A stretch of 41,638 nt of DNA. It comes from DATMTS01 sp035564555 (GTDB lineage: Bacteria > Actinomycetota > Actinomycetes > Actinomycetales > Microbacteriaceae). Position numbers and translations under genes: made by a program. The stretch covers positions 1 to 41,638 of the forward strand of contig DATMTS010000114.1 in assembly GCA_035564555.1 (NCBI GenBank), given 5' to 3'. Below, piece after piece: positions 8,193 to 16,978 of this stretch (its first letter is position 1; each line of letters opens with the position of its first letter). The notes under the pieces were generated by a model. It made no database searches and was not told the DNA's origin. It worked only from the letters and a program-made list of their open reading frames with translations.

Positions 8193-9895
8193 TTCAACGC
8201 CTCCTCGTCTGCGGCGTGCGCCCATTCGGCGAACGTCTGCTCCGCGCCCCGGTCGGCCAGGAATCGCCGCACCAGGCGTTCGACGTAGTCGGTCAGGTCT
8301 GCCGCGGTCACCTTCAGACCGCGCACCGTGCGGCCGAGGCCCGCCTCCGCGCGATTGTCCGATGCCAGTCCGCCGCCCAGGTGCACCTGGAATCCGGGCG
8401 ATTGCACGCCCTCATCGTCGGTGATGAGCTGGCCCTTGAGACCGATGTCGGCGGTCTGGATGCGTGCGCAGGAGTTCGGGCATCCATTGATGTGCAGACT
8501 GATCTGCTGCGGAAGATCGAGGTCAGCAAGGCGCTCCTCGAGTACGGCGATCGCGTCGGTGGCGGTGTCCTTCGTGTCGACGATCGCCAGTTTGCAGTAC
8601 TCCAGCCCGGTGCAGGCCATGGTGCTGCGCCGGAAGGGGCTCGGCCGTGCCGACAGCCCGAGTCCGTCGAGCACGGCGATCAACGGCTCTACCTGGTCTT
8701 CGGCGACGTCGAGCACGACGAGCTTCTGGTGCGGCGTGGTGCGAAGACGGTGCGATCCGTGCGCTTCGAGAGCGTCGGCCAGGGCGATGATGCGGGTTCC
8801 GGATAACCGGCCGACCGTCGGCGCGACGCCGATGAAGTACGCGCCGTCTTTCTGCTTGTGCACACCGACGTGGTCGCCGGGGGTGCCCGGCCTGGGCGCG
8901 GCGGGGCCGTCTGCCAACGCGAAGCCGAGATATTCCGTCTCGAGGATCGTGCGGAACTTCTCGGCGCCCCAGTCGGCGAGCAGGAACTTCAAGCGGGCCT
9001 TGTTGCGAAGCCTGCGGTAGCCGTAGTCGCGGAAGATCGACGTCACACCTTCCCAGACGTCGGCGGCTTGGTCTTCGGTGACGAATGCTCCCAGACGCTC
9101 CCCGAAGCGAGGGGTCGTCGACAGCGCGCCGCCGACCCATAGGTCGTAGCCGGCGCCGAGTTCGGGATGGATGACGCCGACCAGCGCGAAGTCGTTGATC
9201 TCGTGCACCACGTCTTGGCTGGGATGCCCGGTGATCGCGGTCTTGTACTTGCGCGGCAGGTTGGAGAAGTCGGAGTTGCCGATGTAGCGACGGCTGATCT
9301 CCGCGATCACCGGCGTTGGGTCGATGATCTCGTCGGCCGCGATGCCGGCGACGGGGCTGCCCAGGATGACGCGCGGCACATCCCCGCAGGCCTCGGTGGT
9401 ATGCAGCCCGACCGCTTCCAGTCGCCGCCAGATCTCCGGCACGGATTCGATCTCGATCCAGTGCAACTGGATGTTCTGCCGGTCGGTGACATCCGCGGAG
9501 TCGCGGCCGAAGTCGCGGGAGATCTCGCCGATCACGCGAAGCTGTTCAGTGCTGAGCGCGCCTCCGTCGATACGCACCCGCATCATGAAATAGCGGTCTT
9601 CGAGCTCTTCGGGCTCGAGCGTGGCCGTGCGGCCGCCGTCGATTCCCTGGCGGCGCTGCGTGTACAGGCCCCACCAGCGGAACCTGCCGTGCAGGTCGCT
9701 CGAGTCGATGCTGTCGAAGCCGCCCTGCGCGTAGACCGTCTCGATGCGTTCCCGCACGTTCAAGCCGTCGTCGGCCTGTTTGAGCTCTTCGTTCCCGTTC
9801 AGCGGCGCGGTGCCGTCGACCTTCCACTGGCCGTTCGGCTTGCCGGCGCGCGGCGGACGCACCGTTCGTGCTGGGCTCAGTTCTACGGACGTCAT
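8189..9895 (-). CDS. sir: ferredoxin-dependent sulfite reductase (siroheme, 4Fe-4S)
   Basis: Six-electron reduction of sulfite to sulfide, 568 aa, first gene of the sulfur operon. Two nitrite/sulfite reductase repeats are visible, with the cluster-siroheme ligands CTGLEYC (about residue 425) and NGCPNSC (about 473). The GRFRWWGLYTQRRQG opening resembles the actinobacterial SirA/NirA group. Substrate choice (sulfite rather than nitrite) rests on the operon, not on a residue I can prove. The start is set at ATG 9895 because GAGG lies 6 bases before it; a GTG two codons upstream would abut the ribosome site. Siroheme would come from CobA, electrons from FdxA/FprA. Confidence 0.92.
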   Translation of the reverse strand: MTSVELSPARTVRPPRAGKPNGQWKVDGTAPLNGNEELKQADDGLNVRERIETVYAQGGFDSIDSSDLHGRFRWWGLYTQRRQGIDGGRTATLEPEELEDRYFMMRVRIDGGALSTEQLRVIGEISRDFGRDSADVTDRQNIQLHWIEIESVPEIWRRLEAVGLHTTEACGDVPRVILGSPVAGIAADEIIDPTPVIAEISRRYIGNSDFSNLPRKYKTAITGHPSQDVVHEINDFALVGVIHPELGAGYDLWVGGALSTTPRFGERLGAFVTEDQAADVWEGVTSIFRDYGYRRLRNKARLKFLLADWGAEKFRTILETEYLGFALADGPAAPRPGTPGDHVGVHKQKDGAYFIGVAPTVGRLSGTRIIALADALEAHGSHRLRTTPHQKLVVLDVAEDQVEPLIAVLDGLGLSARPSPFRRSTMACTGLEYCKLAIVDTKDTATDAIAVLEERLADLDLPQQISLHINGCPNSCARIQTADIGLKGQLITDDEGVQSPGFQVHLGGGLASDNRAEAGLGRTVRGLKVTAADLTDYVERLVRRFLADRGAEQTFAEWAHAADEEALK

Positions 9896-10084
9896 TCTCA
9901 CCTCGGGGCCAGGCCCGGCGGTCGCGCTGGCACACGGCGGTCGGGGTGTTCGGTTTCACGACGATACGTCGCGGACTCGTGCCTCACCATCGCGCCCGAA
10001 ACACCCGTACACGCGACGCAACATTTCGTGACACGACGGCCCGCAGGTACCGCACACGGTGCACGCCGTGCTATGCGATGGGCG
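9896..10084. other. intergenic region upstream of the sulfur operon
   Basis: 189 bp between the P-loop kinase stop and sir. It must hold the promoter of the sulfur operon. Several TTTCACGA/TTTCGTGA-like short inverted segments occur (for example around 9949-9962 and 10023-10032), but I cannot place -35/-10 boxes or a named operator with confidence. No riboswitch was recognised. Confidence 0.4.
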
Positions 10085-10630
10085 TCAGAGCACGGCGCGA
10101 AGCGCGGCGTACGCGTCGTCGACGGCACCGTCGACGACCTCGATCGTGCACATTGCCGGCCGAGCCGCGGCGACTGTTTCGACACGGGCACAGGCACCCC
10201 GCAGAGCATCGAGTCCGCCCCACCTCTCCTGAAGCGTCCAGGCATCCCGTTGCTCGTCGCTCGTGGGTTCGGCCGACCGCTCGGCGAACCTGCGGATTAC
10301 CGCGTCGGGGTCGGCGATGAGCGTGAGTTCGAGGAACGGCACCGCGACGGATGCCGCGAGCGACTCCAGTTCGAGCACGAACTCGATGCGGCCGAGAAAC
10401 TGCGGCACGATCACGTCGTGTCCGGCGGCCAGATGTTCCCGGGCCATCGCCAAGGCCAGTCGCCGTGCCGCCAGGCCCGACGCCTCCGGGTCGACCAGCG
10501 ACGCGCCGAGCATCCGGCGCACCGTGTCGATGTCCAGGACGAGCGCGAGCGGGTTGTCGTCGGCATAGCGTCGGGCGAGCGTCGACTTGCCGGTGCCGGG
10601 CGCGCCGTTCAGCAAGATGAGACGGGCCAT
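10085..10630 (-). CDS. small P-loop kinase-like ATPase
   Basis: 181-aa protein with Walker A GAPGTGKST (residues 9-17) directly after the first beta strand, LDIDTVRRMLG (32-42) and a downstream DVIVPQFLGR strand. This is the architecture of the AAA_33/zeta-toxin/chloramphenicol-phosphotransferase-like kinases, which phosphorylate small molecules. No substrate-specific motif was recognised. It lies 75 bp after the ABC ATPase stop in the same direction, so it may be the last gene of the sugar operon, where it could be a sugar or polyol kinase. That role is inference and weak. Confidence 0.75.
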   Translation of the reverse strand: MARLILLNGAPGTGKSTLARRYADDNPLALVLDIDTVRRMLGASLVDPEASGLAARRLALAMAREHLAAGHDVIVPQFLGRIEFVLELESLAASVAVPFLELTLIADPDAVIRRFAERSAEPTSDEQRDAWTLQERWGGLDALRGACARVETVAAARPAMCTIEVVDGAVDDAYAALRAVL

Positions 10631-10705
10631 CCTCCGAGCGTACCGACGTGCTGCCTCCGTTCGGCGTGCTCACTTCGACAAGCTCGAGGAGCGGGCTGGA
10701 GTGAG

Positions 10706-11776
10706 TCAGGCGTCGAACGCGGCGAAGGCGTGCAGTCCCTCGGGTGAGATGGTGAAGTCCACGGCGCTGCCCTCTCGAAGGGGCTTCGCATCCTGGGACA
10801 GCATCGTTGCAGGCACCCGCACGCCGGCAGCGTCGATCTCGGCACGCGCGAACGGACCGAAGAAGTCGAGAGAGGTCAGCGACCCCGAGAACGTGTTCGG
10901 ACCTGCGCTCTCGTCCGGGCGGAGGATCCGTACGCTCTCCGCCATCACCAGCACGTCGACGGCCGCACCATCGACGAGGCCGGTCTGCGCCGTGGTCAGC
11001 GAGAGCGAACCCATGTCCACCCGCGCCGCGGGCCCCGAACCGCGCACGACGCCGCTCCCGAGCGCGCGACCGCCGAGGAACTGTGCCACGAACCGGTTCT
11101 CGGGCGCACGATAGAGCGACTCGGGGCTGTCGTTCTGCTGAACGATGCCGTTGTCGAGCATCATGACCTGGTCGCCGAGGTCCATCGCCTCCTCCTGGTC
11201 GTGCGTCACCATGATCGTCGTCAGGCCGGTCTCCTTGTGGATGCGCTTGAGCTCGCGCTGCATCTCCCCTCTGATCTTGCGGTCCAATGCGCTCAGCGGT
11301 TCGTCGAGCAGGAGCAGGTCCGGGCTGGTCACGAGCGCCCGGGCAAGCGCGACTCGCTGCTGTTGGCCGCCGGAGAGTTGTGCGGGTGAACGCCCGCCTA
11401 AGTGCGCCAGCCCGACCAGTCCGAGCATCTCATCCGCCTTGGCGCGCGCCGCGGATCGGGGCATCCTTCGAGCCCGAAGCCCGTACATCACGTTCGAGAG
11501 CACGCTCAGGTGCGGGAAGAGGGCGTAGTTCTGGAACACGAACCCGATGTTCCGCCTCTCGACGGAGAGACGAGACACGTCGCGCGCGCCGACGTGCACC
11601 GTACCGGCATCCGGCTCTTCGAGTCCCGCGATGATGCGCAGCAACGTCGACTTGCCGGAGCCTGATGAGCCCAGCATGCAGCAGAAGCGTCCGTCGCCTA
11701 CGGTCAGATCGAGCGGTTGGAGCACTTGCGTTCCGTTGAAGGTCTTGGACACGCGCGAGACGGTGAGCTCGGCCAT
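10706..11776 (-). CDS. ABC transporter ATPase, PotA/FbpC-like with TOBE domain
   Basis: ATP-binding subunit of an importer, 356 aa. Walker A GSSGSGKST (36-44), Q-loop FQN (81-83), signature LSGGQQQR (134-141), Walker B LLLLDEP (154-160) and H-loop His 192 are intact. Residues after about 240 form a C-terminal TOBE-type regulatory domain, as in polyamine, iron and 2-aminoethylphosphonate ATPases. The ATG shares one base with the stop of the second permease (TGATG). It belongs to the four-gene transporter that follows the isomerase gene. Family placement is firm, substrate is not. Confidence 0.93.
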   Translation of the reverse strand: MAELTVSRVSKTFNGTQVLQPLDLTVGDGRFCCMLGSSGSGKSTLLRIIAGLEEPDAGTVHVGARDVSRLSVERRNIGFVFQNYALFPHLSVLSNVMYGLRARRMPRSAARAKADEMLGLVGLAHLGGRSPAQLSGGQQQRVALARALVTSPDLLLLDEPLSALDRKIRGEMQRELKRIHKETGLTTIMVTHDQEEAMDLGDQVMMLDNGIVQQNDSPESLYRAPENRFVAQFLGGRALGSGVVRGSGPAARVDMGSLSLTTAQTGLVDGAAVDVLVMAESVRILRPDESAGPNTFSGSLTSLDFFGPFARAEIDAAGVRVPATMLSQDAKPLREGSAVDFTISPEGLHAFAAFDA

Positions 11777-12585
11777 CAGTTTCCTTTGTTCGTTGTGGTG
11801 AAGAGCTTGGCGGCGTTGCCGGAGAGCCAGTTGAGGACGACGACGAGAACCACGGTCGAGAGGATGATGATCGTCGCCAGTGCGTCGACGTCGGGGGTCA
11901 CGCCAAGCCTGACCATCGAATAGATCTGGACCGGAAGGGTCGAGATCCCGATGGGCGCGAGGAAGAGTTGAATCGCGAAATTGTTGAACGTGATGACGAA
12001 CGCGAGCAGCCCGCCGGCGATGATCGAGGGCGCGATGAGCGGAACCGTGATCGTCAGGAACACACGCGCGGCACCGGCGCCGAGCGAGTGCGCAGCCTCG
12101 GCATAGTGCTCGTCGAGATCCCGAAGACGTCCGGTCACGATGAGCACCACGAACGGCAGGGATGTGACGATCGATGCCAGAATCAGCCCGATCGAACTGG
12201 ATCCGAGTCCGAGCCACGAGAACACGATCACGAAACCGGCCGCCAGGATCAGTGCCGGCACCGTGAGCAGCGCGAGCAGCAGTCCATTGACCGGGAGAGT
12301 GAGATACGTCTTGCTGCGCGCCATCCCAAGGGAGAGAAGAGTGCCCACGATGACCGCGAAGATCGTCGCCTGCGTTGCCAGGTTGAGGCTGGTTCCGAGA
12401 GCTTGGAGCAGTGCCGTGTCGTTCGCGAGCGTTGCGTACCAGTCGAGCGTGAAGGTGAAGGGGAACGTGCCGTAGCGCGACTGGTTCAGGCTGAGCACCG
12501 CCATGCTGAGCAACGGCAGCGCCAGGATGATGAGTGCGACATACAACCAGATCTTCAGGATCCGGGGCAGCACCGCATTCTTCAT
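11776..12585 (-). CDS. ABC transporter permease, PotC-like
   Basis: Second membrane subunit, 269 aa, with about six transmembrane segments and the EAA coupling loop EAAHSLGAGAARVFLTITVPL in its second half. This belongs to the spermidine/putrescine-iron-phosphonate class of permeases. The ATG overlaps the stop of the preceding permease by 4 bp, and the stop overlaps the ATPase start. It pairs with the neighbouring PotB-like protein to form the channel. Confidence 0.92.
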   Translation of the reverse strand: MKNAVLPRILKIWLYVALIILALPLLSMAVLSLNQSRYGTFPFTFTLDWYATLANDTALLQALGTSLNLATQATIFAVIVGTLLSLGMARSKTYLTLPVNGLLLALLTVPALILAAGFVIVFSWLGLGSSSIGLILASIVTSLPFVVLIVTGRLRDLDEHYAEAAHSLGAGAARVFLTITVPLIAPSIIAGGLLAFVITFNNFAIQLFLAPIGISTLPVQIYSMVRLGVTPDVDALATIIILSTVVLVVVLNWLSGNAAKLFTTTNKGN

Positions 12586-13556
12586 CGCAACACTCCTTCC
12601 GCAGTGAGGGCGTCCTCCGAAAGACGCTTCTGCGCCGCACCGGATTCGGCTTTGGGGCGACTCGCTTTCGACACACCGGAGAGTGCTGAACGCGACCAGG
12701 CCAGAAGCCCTGTCGCCGCGCCGACGATCGCGAGACTGGCCAGCAGCAGCACCAGCGACATGGCGACGGCGAACGCCTCATGCACTCCCGCCTGAAGCTG
12801 TGCCGAGATGGTGTTGCCGAGCATCTGCCCGCTCGGACCGCCCAGGATCGTGGGTTCGGCGAACGCGCCGACGGTCTGCACGAATGTGAGTGCGAAGTTG
12901 ACGCCGATCATCGCCGAGCTCAGCGGCCAGACGACACGCGTGAACACAAAGGCCTTGCCTGCCCCGAGCGTGCGCGACGCCTCGAGCACTGACGGGTTGA
13001 TCTGCTCCGAAGCGGAGTACATGACCAGGATCGCCGTGGGGATGCTCTCCTGCACGAGCATCAGGATGTTCGCCGTCGGGGTGTACATGATCGAGGCCTG
13101 CGGTGCGGTCAATCCGATCGCGGAAAGGAGGGACATGATCGGGCCGCCGGCCTGGATCAGGCTGACGAAACCGTAGATGAGCAGTAACTGCGACGTGATG
13201 TAGGGGATGATCACGAGGCCCAGGATCAGCGGTTTGGCCTTGGCCCGCGTGTAGCGTGCGAGGGCCCAGGCGGCCGGCCAGCCCAGTGCGATGCTGAGCA
13301 CCGTCACGCAGAAGGCGATCAAGAGGGTGCGGCCGAGCAGCGCTACATACGCTGGGGTGCCGAGCATCTCGGCGAAGTTCTGCAGGCTGAAGCTTCCCGC
13401 GTCAGTGGTGAAGCCAATGACGAGCAACGCACACAGCGGGAGTGCCGCGAACAAGACGAGCAGGACGCCGCCGGGAGTGAGGAGGAATCCGGTCCCGACG
13501 GCTCCCCTGGCCCGCCGCCGTGAGCGACGAGCCAAGGGCGCCGGAACGGAGGACAT
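12582..13556 (-). CDS. ABC transporter permease, PotB-like
   Basis: First membrane subunit, 324 aa, with an Arg-rich cytoplasmic N-terminus followed by about six transmembrane segments. The EAA loop EASRTLGAGKAFVFTRVVWPL is clear. An extended C-terminal tail (about 30 residues after the last membrane segment) is polar and of no known role. The start ATG shares a base with the stop of the binding-protein gene (TGATG). It forms the heterodimeric channel with the PotC-like subunit. Confidence 0.92.
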   Translation of the reverse strand: MSSVPAPLARRSRRRARGAVGTGFLLTPGGVLLVLFAALPLCALLVIGFTTDAGSFSLQNFAEMLGTPAYVALLGRTLLIAFCVTVLSIALGWPAAWALARYTRAKAKPLILGLVIIPYITSQLLLIYGFVSLIQAGGPIMSLLSAIGLTAPQASIMYTPTANILMLVQESIPTAILVMYSASEQINPSVLEASRTLGAGKAFVFTRVVWPLSSAMIGVNFALTFVQTVGAFAEPTILGGPSGQMLGNTISAQLQAGVHEAFAVAMSLVLLLASLAIVGAATGLLAWSRSALSGVSKASRPKAESGAAQKRLSEDALTAEGVLR

Positions 13557-14686
13557 CAGGAGCCGGCCTTCACTTTCGTCCAGGCGTCGACCCAGGACTG
13601 CAGACGATCCGCCGGTTCGGGCAGTTGCAGAGCCAGGCTTGAGATCTTCTCCGGGTTGGCCTGAAGCCGTTCCAGCGTGGCCTGCTGCAAACCGGATACC
13701 ACCGATGCGTTGGCAGGCGCGGGCGCGGCATCAGCCGGGGTGTTGGCCCACTTCGCGAGGAAGTCCTTACTTGTCATGTAGTTCAGCCAGTCGTAGGCGA
13801 GATCGAGATGCTTCGTCTTTGCTGAGACGGCCCAGTTGTCGATCCAGCCGACCGCGCCTTCCTTGGCGATCTCGTAGCTGAAGTCGGTAGCCCCCGCGGT
13901 TCCGCTTGAGATCAGGCCGCCGATGGCATCCGCGTTTCCGATGCCCGCAACCACCGATCCACTGGAGATCGCCTTGGCCAGGTCGTCGGTGGACGAATAG
14001 GTGAGTTTCGCATTGTCCTTCAGCTTCTGGAGCGCGGGAGTCACCTTCGACATGTCGGGATTCTGCGGATCCTCACCCAGGTAAAGGGCAGTGATGGGCA
14101 CGAGCACGGTCGGATCATCGATCAGGGCGATCTGACCCTTGTACTTCGGATCCCACAGAACGCTCAAGGAGTTCGGGGCAGGGGTCACTTTGGTCTTGTT
14201 GAAGAAGAGACCCGTGCTTCCCCATGTCCACGGGATGCCGTACAGATTCCCGCTCTTTCGAATCTCCTTGAGCTGGGCGAACTGTGGGTAGATGTCCGAG
14301 TAGTTCGTCAGCTTGGAGGTGTCGAGTTGATGGAAGATGCCCTGGTCGATGCCGGCACCGATGTACTGGATGTTCGGAAGGGCGACGTCGATGCTTCCGT
14401 TCGCCTTGCCGACGAGCTGCAGCAGATTGGCCTCGGAGTCGATGTACTGGAACTTGAGCGTGGCCCCGGTCTGCTTCTTGAAGTCCGTTGCCACCCAGGG
14501 CAGATCCGCACCGTAGCCCTTCCAGATCGCCACCGTGAGCGTCTTTGTATCGCTCGCGGCCGACCCCGGCGAAAGCGAGCACGAGGTGAGTGCTACTGCG
14601 GCTGCGAGGGCAGCCGCCGTTGCGCCGATCAAACGTCGAGCGACGGAGCGGCGCCTTTGCCCTTCAATGCTGCGTGATTGGTTCAC
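13556..14686 (-). CDS. ABC transporter substrate-binding lipoprotein, PotD-like
   Basis: Extracellular binding protein, 376 aa. The signal peptide ends in a lipobox ALTSC, and the mature part starts with TLTVAIWKGYGADLPWVATDF and contains YGIPWTWGSTGLFFNKTKV, a pattern of the PotD/iron/phosphonate SBP class. The start is GTG 14686 because AAGGAG lies 6 bases before it; a longer frame upstream has no ribosome site. It follows the isomerase gene after 73 bp. The ligand is unknown. Neighbouring sugar-type enzymes argue against a plain polyamine, but the protein itself does not say. Confidence 0.9.
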   Translation of the reverse strand: MNQSRSIEGQRRRSVARRLIGATAAALAAAVALTSCSLSPGSAASDTKTLTVAIWKGYGADLPWVATDFKKQTGATLKFQYIDSEANLLQLVGKANGSIDVALPNIQYIGAGIDQGIFHQLDTSKLTNYSDIYPQFAQLKEIRKSGNLYGIPWTWGSTGLFFNKTKVTPAPNSLSVLWDPKYKGQIALIDDPTVLVPITALYLGEDPQNPDMSKVTPALQKLKDNAKLTYSSTDDLAKAISSGSVVAGIGNADAIGGLISSGTAGATDFSYEIAKEGAVGWIDNWAVSAKTKHLDLAYDWLNYMTSKDFLAKWANTPADAAPAPANASVVSGLQQATLERLQANPEKISSLALQLPEPADRLQSWVDAWTKVKAGS

Positions 14687-14759
14687 GTCATTCTCCTTGT
14701 TGTCTGGTGCTGCTGGGAATGCAGGTTGTACCGGTCTAGGCCGCTTGTGGCGGGTGGGT

Positions 14760-15722
14760 TCAGAGGATGCCGCCGGTGACATTCTCGAGGAAGGTTCGCG
14801 CCTCGATCAGTTGCGCGACGGGGTCGGATGCTGCATCGAGTTCGAGCAGGATTCCACCCTCATAGCCGATGTCCCGCAGTGCACGGGCGAACGCGTACCA
14901 GTCGACGACGCCCTTGCCCGCCGGCCGGAAATAGGGCCGATGCCGGGCGAAGATCTCCCCGTCGACGAGCGCGCTCTCGGTGAATGGGCCGATGGCGTCT
15001 TTCCAGTGCGCCAGCACAACGCGTTCCCGATGGCGCGAAACGAGCTCGACGGGGTCTCCTCCACCCAGCACGATGTGGCCGGTGTCGGGACAGAACGACA
15101 CGAGGAAGGGATCGGTCAGCAGCAGAAAGAGGTCGACGTCGCGGGGGGTCCAGAACACCGAGTGGCTCTCGGTGTGCAGTGCGAGCGTGACACCATATCG
15201 GGCGGTGACCGCCCCGACCTCGTTCGCGATGTCCGCGATCGGCTGCGCCTCCACAAGTCCGACGGGAGCCAGGCCACGACCGCTCGCGTGGTTCTTGCGC
15301 ATCGGAAGGCCGGCCACCAGGTATGAGGCTCCGATCTCGGCGAAGAACGCCGCCTCTGCCTCGGCTGCCTCCAGAATTCGAACGCGCGTTTGCGGATCCG
15401 TGATGTCGTCGGCATGCTCGATGTCGCCGAAGTAGCCGCTGACGACGCTCAGGCCCCTGCCCTCGAGTTGCGCTGTGAACGCCGCTGCTGATCCGTATGC
15501 CGCGATGGCGGTCCGCCGGTCCGCCGGCGGAAATGTCATCTCGAACTCGGCGATGCCGGCATCCTGAAGCGCGTCGAGCACCGTGTCCCAGAACCGTCGT
15601 GGATTGCTCCGGCCGAGCTTCTGCACGTCGTCGGCCGTCGGAAGCCCCCAGAAGTCGGCATCGAAGAAAGTGATCAGGTCGACGCCGAAGGGGCGAGTGG
15701 TCGCGGTGGTCGCGGTGGTCAT
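14760..15722 (-). CDS. sugar phosphate isomerase/epimerase-like TIM barrel
   Basis: 320-aa protein of the xylose-isomerase-like TIM barrel superfamily (AP endonuclease 2 fold). Recognisable parts are GVDLITFFD at the start, FPPADRR, YLVAGLPMRKNH, LALHTESHSVFWTPRDVD and FCPDTGHIVLGGGDPVEL, giving the acidic/His residues that bind a divalent metal (for example the His in LHTE and PDTGH, and the Glu in ILLELD). Such proteins act with Gfo/Idh/MocA oxidoreductases on inositols, keto-sugars or sugar acids. The ATG overlaps the oxidoreductase stop (ATGA), so the two enzymes are probably made together. The N-terminus MTTATTATT comes from a 9-bp tandem repeat. Confidence 0.85.
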   Translation of the reverse strand: MTTATTATTRPFGVDLITFFDADFWGLPTADDVQKLGRSNPRRFWDTVLDALQDAGIAEFEMTFPPADRRTAIAAYGSAAAFTAQLEGRGLSVVSGYFGDIEHADDITDPQTRVRILEAAEAEAAFFAEIGASYLVAGLPMRKNHASGRGLAPVGLVEAQPIADIANEVGAVTARYGVTLALHTESHSVFWTPRDVDLFLLLTDPFLVSFCPDTGHIVLGGGDPVELVSRHRERVVLAHWKDAIGPFTESALVDGEIFARHRPYFRPAGKGVVDWYAFARALRDIGYEGGILLELDAASDPVAQLIEARTFLENVTGGIL

Positions 15723-16834
15723 GCGGTGCAGGTCTCCTTGGTCGGCTCGGGGCGAGCGCAGGTCGTCGTCATTTTCTTCACGCCGTCGGTTCCCCCGGCG
15801 ATGGCATCGAGAGCTTCGAGCACGTGCAGCGCGAACTCGGCGCTGCACCGAAGCGGCTCGCCTCGTATCGCGGCGGCCAGATCTGCCACGCCCGGTCCCC
15901 GCAGCGGGTGTTCGTGAGCGGGCAGGCCGGCTGTGAAACCGTCGATCACGGGTGCCAGGGTGGTCCAGCTCTCGTCGCCGTGCAGCCTGACGCGCACCTC
16001 GTCGTCGTAATTGTTCGGATCCGGAACGCTGAGCGTGCCCTTGGTGCCGTACAGCTCGATGAAGGGAAGTTCGTGGTCCCAGACGTCGAAGCTCATCAAC
16101 ACGGTCGCACTCGCTCCCGATTCGAAGTCGAGCACCGCGGACGCGTGGGTCGGGATGCTCACCTCGACCGAGTCAACGCGGCGGCCGGGAGTCGAGACCG
16201 GTCGTTGCGTGCTTCCGATTCGTGCGGACGCGTAGACGGACGATACGGGTCCGAGCAGGTTCACGAGCGCAGCGATGTAGTACGGGCCCATATCGAGGGC
16301 CGGGCCGCCGCCGCGCGCGAAGAGGAAGGATGGGTCCGGATGCCAGAGCTCGGCTTTGCTGTGCGTCACGAACGCGCTCGCGCCGATGACCTCGCCGATC
16401 AGTCCGTCGTCGACCGCTGCCCGCGCCGTCTGCCCGGCCGAGCCGAGAATGGTGTCCGGTGCTGACCCCAAGAGAATTCCCCGCTTCGCGGCCTCATCGA
16501 CGAGCGGAACCGCTGACGCGAATGATGCGGTGAGGGGTTTCTCCGTGAAGACGTGTTTGCCCGTCTGGATGAGCGCCCGTGTGACCGCCTCATGCGCGAG
16601 TGGCGGTGTGAGATTGACGAGGATATCGACGCATTCCTCCGCCGCCAGCGCTTCCGCGGAATCGTACGCCCGCACCCCGTACCGTTTGCCGGCCGCGGCG
16701 GCGAGCGCGGGATCGAGATCCGTGCACCCCACGATCCGCAACGCGTCGAAGCGACCCAACCCCCGGAAGTACGCCCCCGAGATATTGCCGCAACCGACGA
16801 TTCCGACGCCGACCTCATGCTTGATGCTCGTCAC
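15719..16834 (-). CDS. Gfo/Idh/MocA family NAD(P)-dependent oxidoreductase
   Basis: 371 aa. The Rossmann motif VGIVGCGNISG is near the N-terminus, and the family catalytic motif TEKPL follows, with the C-terminal beta-sheet domain (FARGGGPALDMGPYYIAALVNLLG) intact. The start is GTG 16834, with AAGGG 7 bases upstream; an upstream reading exists but runs into the regulatory region. It is the first gene of the operon, divergent from the ROK regulator. Probable role: oxidation of a sugar, polyol or derivative imported by the neighbouring ABC system. Exact substrate cannot be deduced. Confidence 0.9.
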   Translation of the reverse strand: MTSIKHEVGVGIVGCGNISGAYFRGLGRFDALRIVGCTDLDPALAAAAGKRYGVRAYDSAEALAAEECVDILVNLTPPLAHEAVTRALIQTGKHVFTEKPLTASFASAVPLVDEAAKRGILLGSAPDTILGSAGQTARAAVDDGLIGEVIGASAFVTHSKAELWHPDPSFLFARGGGPALDMGPYYIAALVNLLGPVSSVYASARIGSTQRPVSTPGRRVDSVEVSIPTHASAVLDFESGASATVLMSFDVWDHELPFIELYGTKGTLSVPDPNNYDDEVRVRLHGDESWTTLAPVIDGFTAGLPAHEHPLRGPGVADLAAAIRGEPLRCSAEFALHVLEALDAIAGGTDGVKKMTTTCARPEPTKETCTA

Positions 16835-16978
16835 GTTCGCCCTTCTTCTTCGAAGTCTCGGTGCGGCCGGAGCAGTTTGGCTTGTGCCGCTGATCGGGAA
16901 CAGTAGCAATTATGGGCGGTAATAGCAAAACTATTTTTCTTCGCGTATGATCGGGCTCGGCACAGGGGGGAACGCAGC
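16835..16978. promoter_or_regulatory. divergent promoter/operator region of the ROK-controlled locus
   Basis: 144 bp, with an A+T-rich core unlike its surroundings. An inverted repeat AATAG-N5-CTATT lies at 16921-16935. For the plus strand a likely -10 box TATGAT is at 16946-16951 with a weak -35 at about 16923-16928, so the inverted repeat would cover the promoter of the regulator gene. The sequence TAGCAA is also repeated directly at 16904 and 16923. A ROK repressor binding here is inference. Confidence 0.55.

Noticed and set aside
9896..10084. Possible SAM-type riboswitch upstream of sir
   Set aside because: No conserved riboswitch core or terminator hairpin was recognised.
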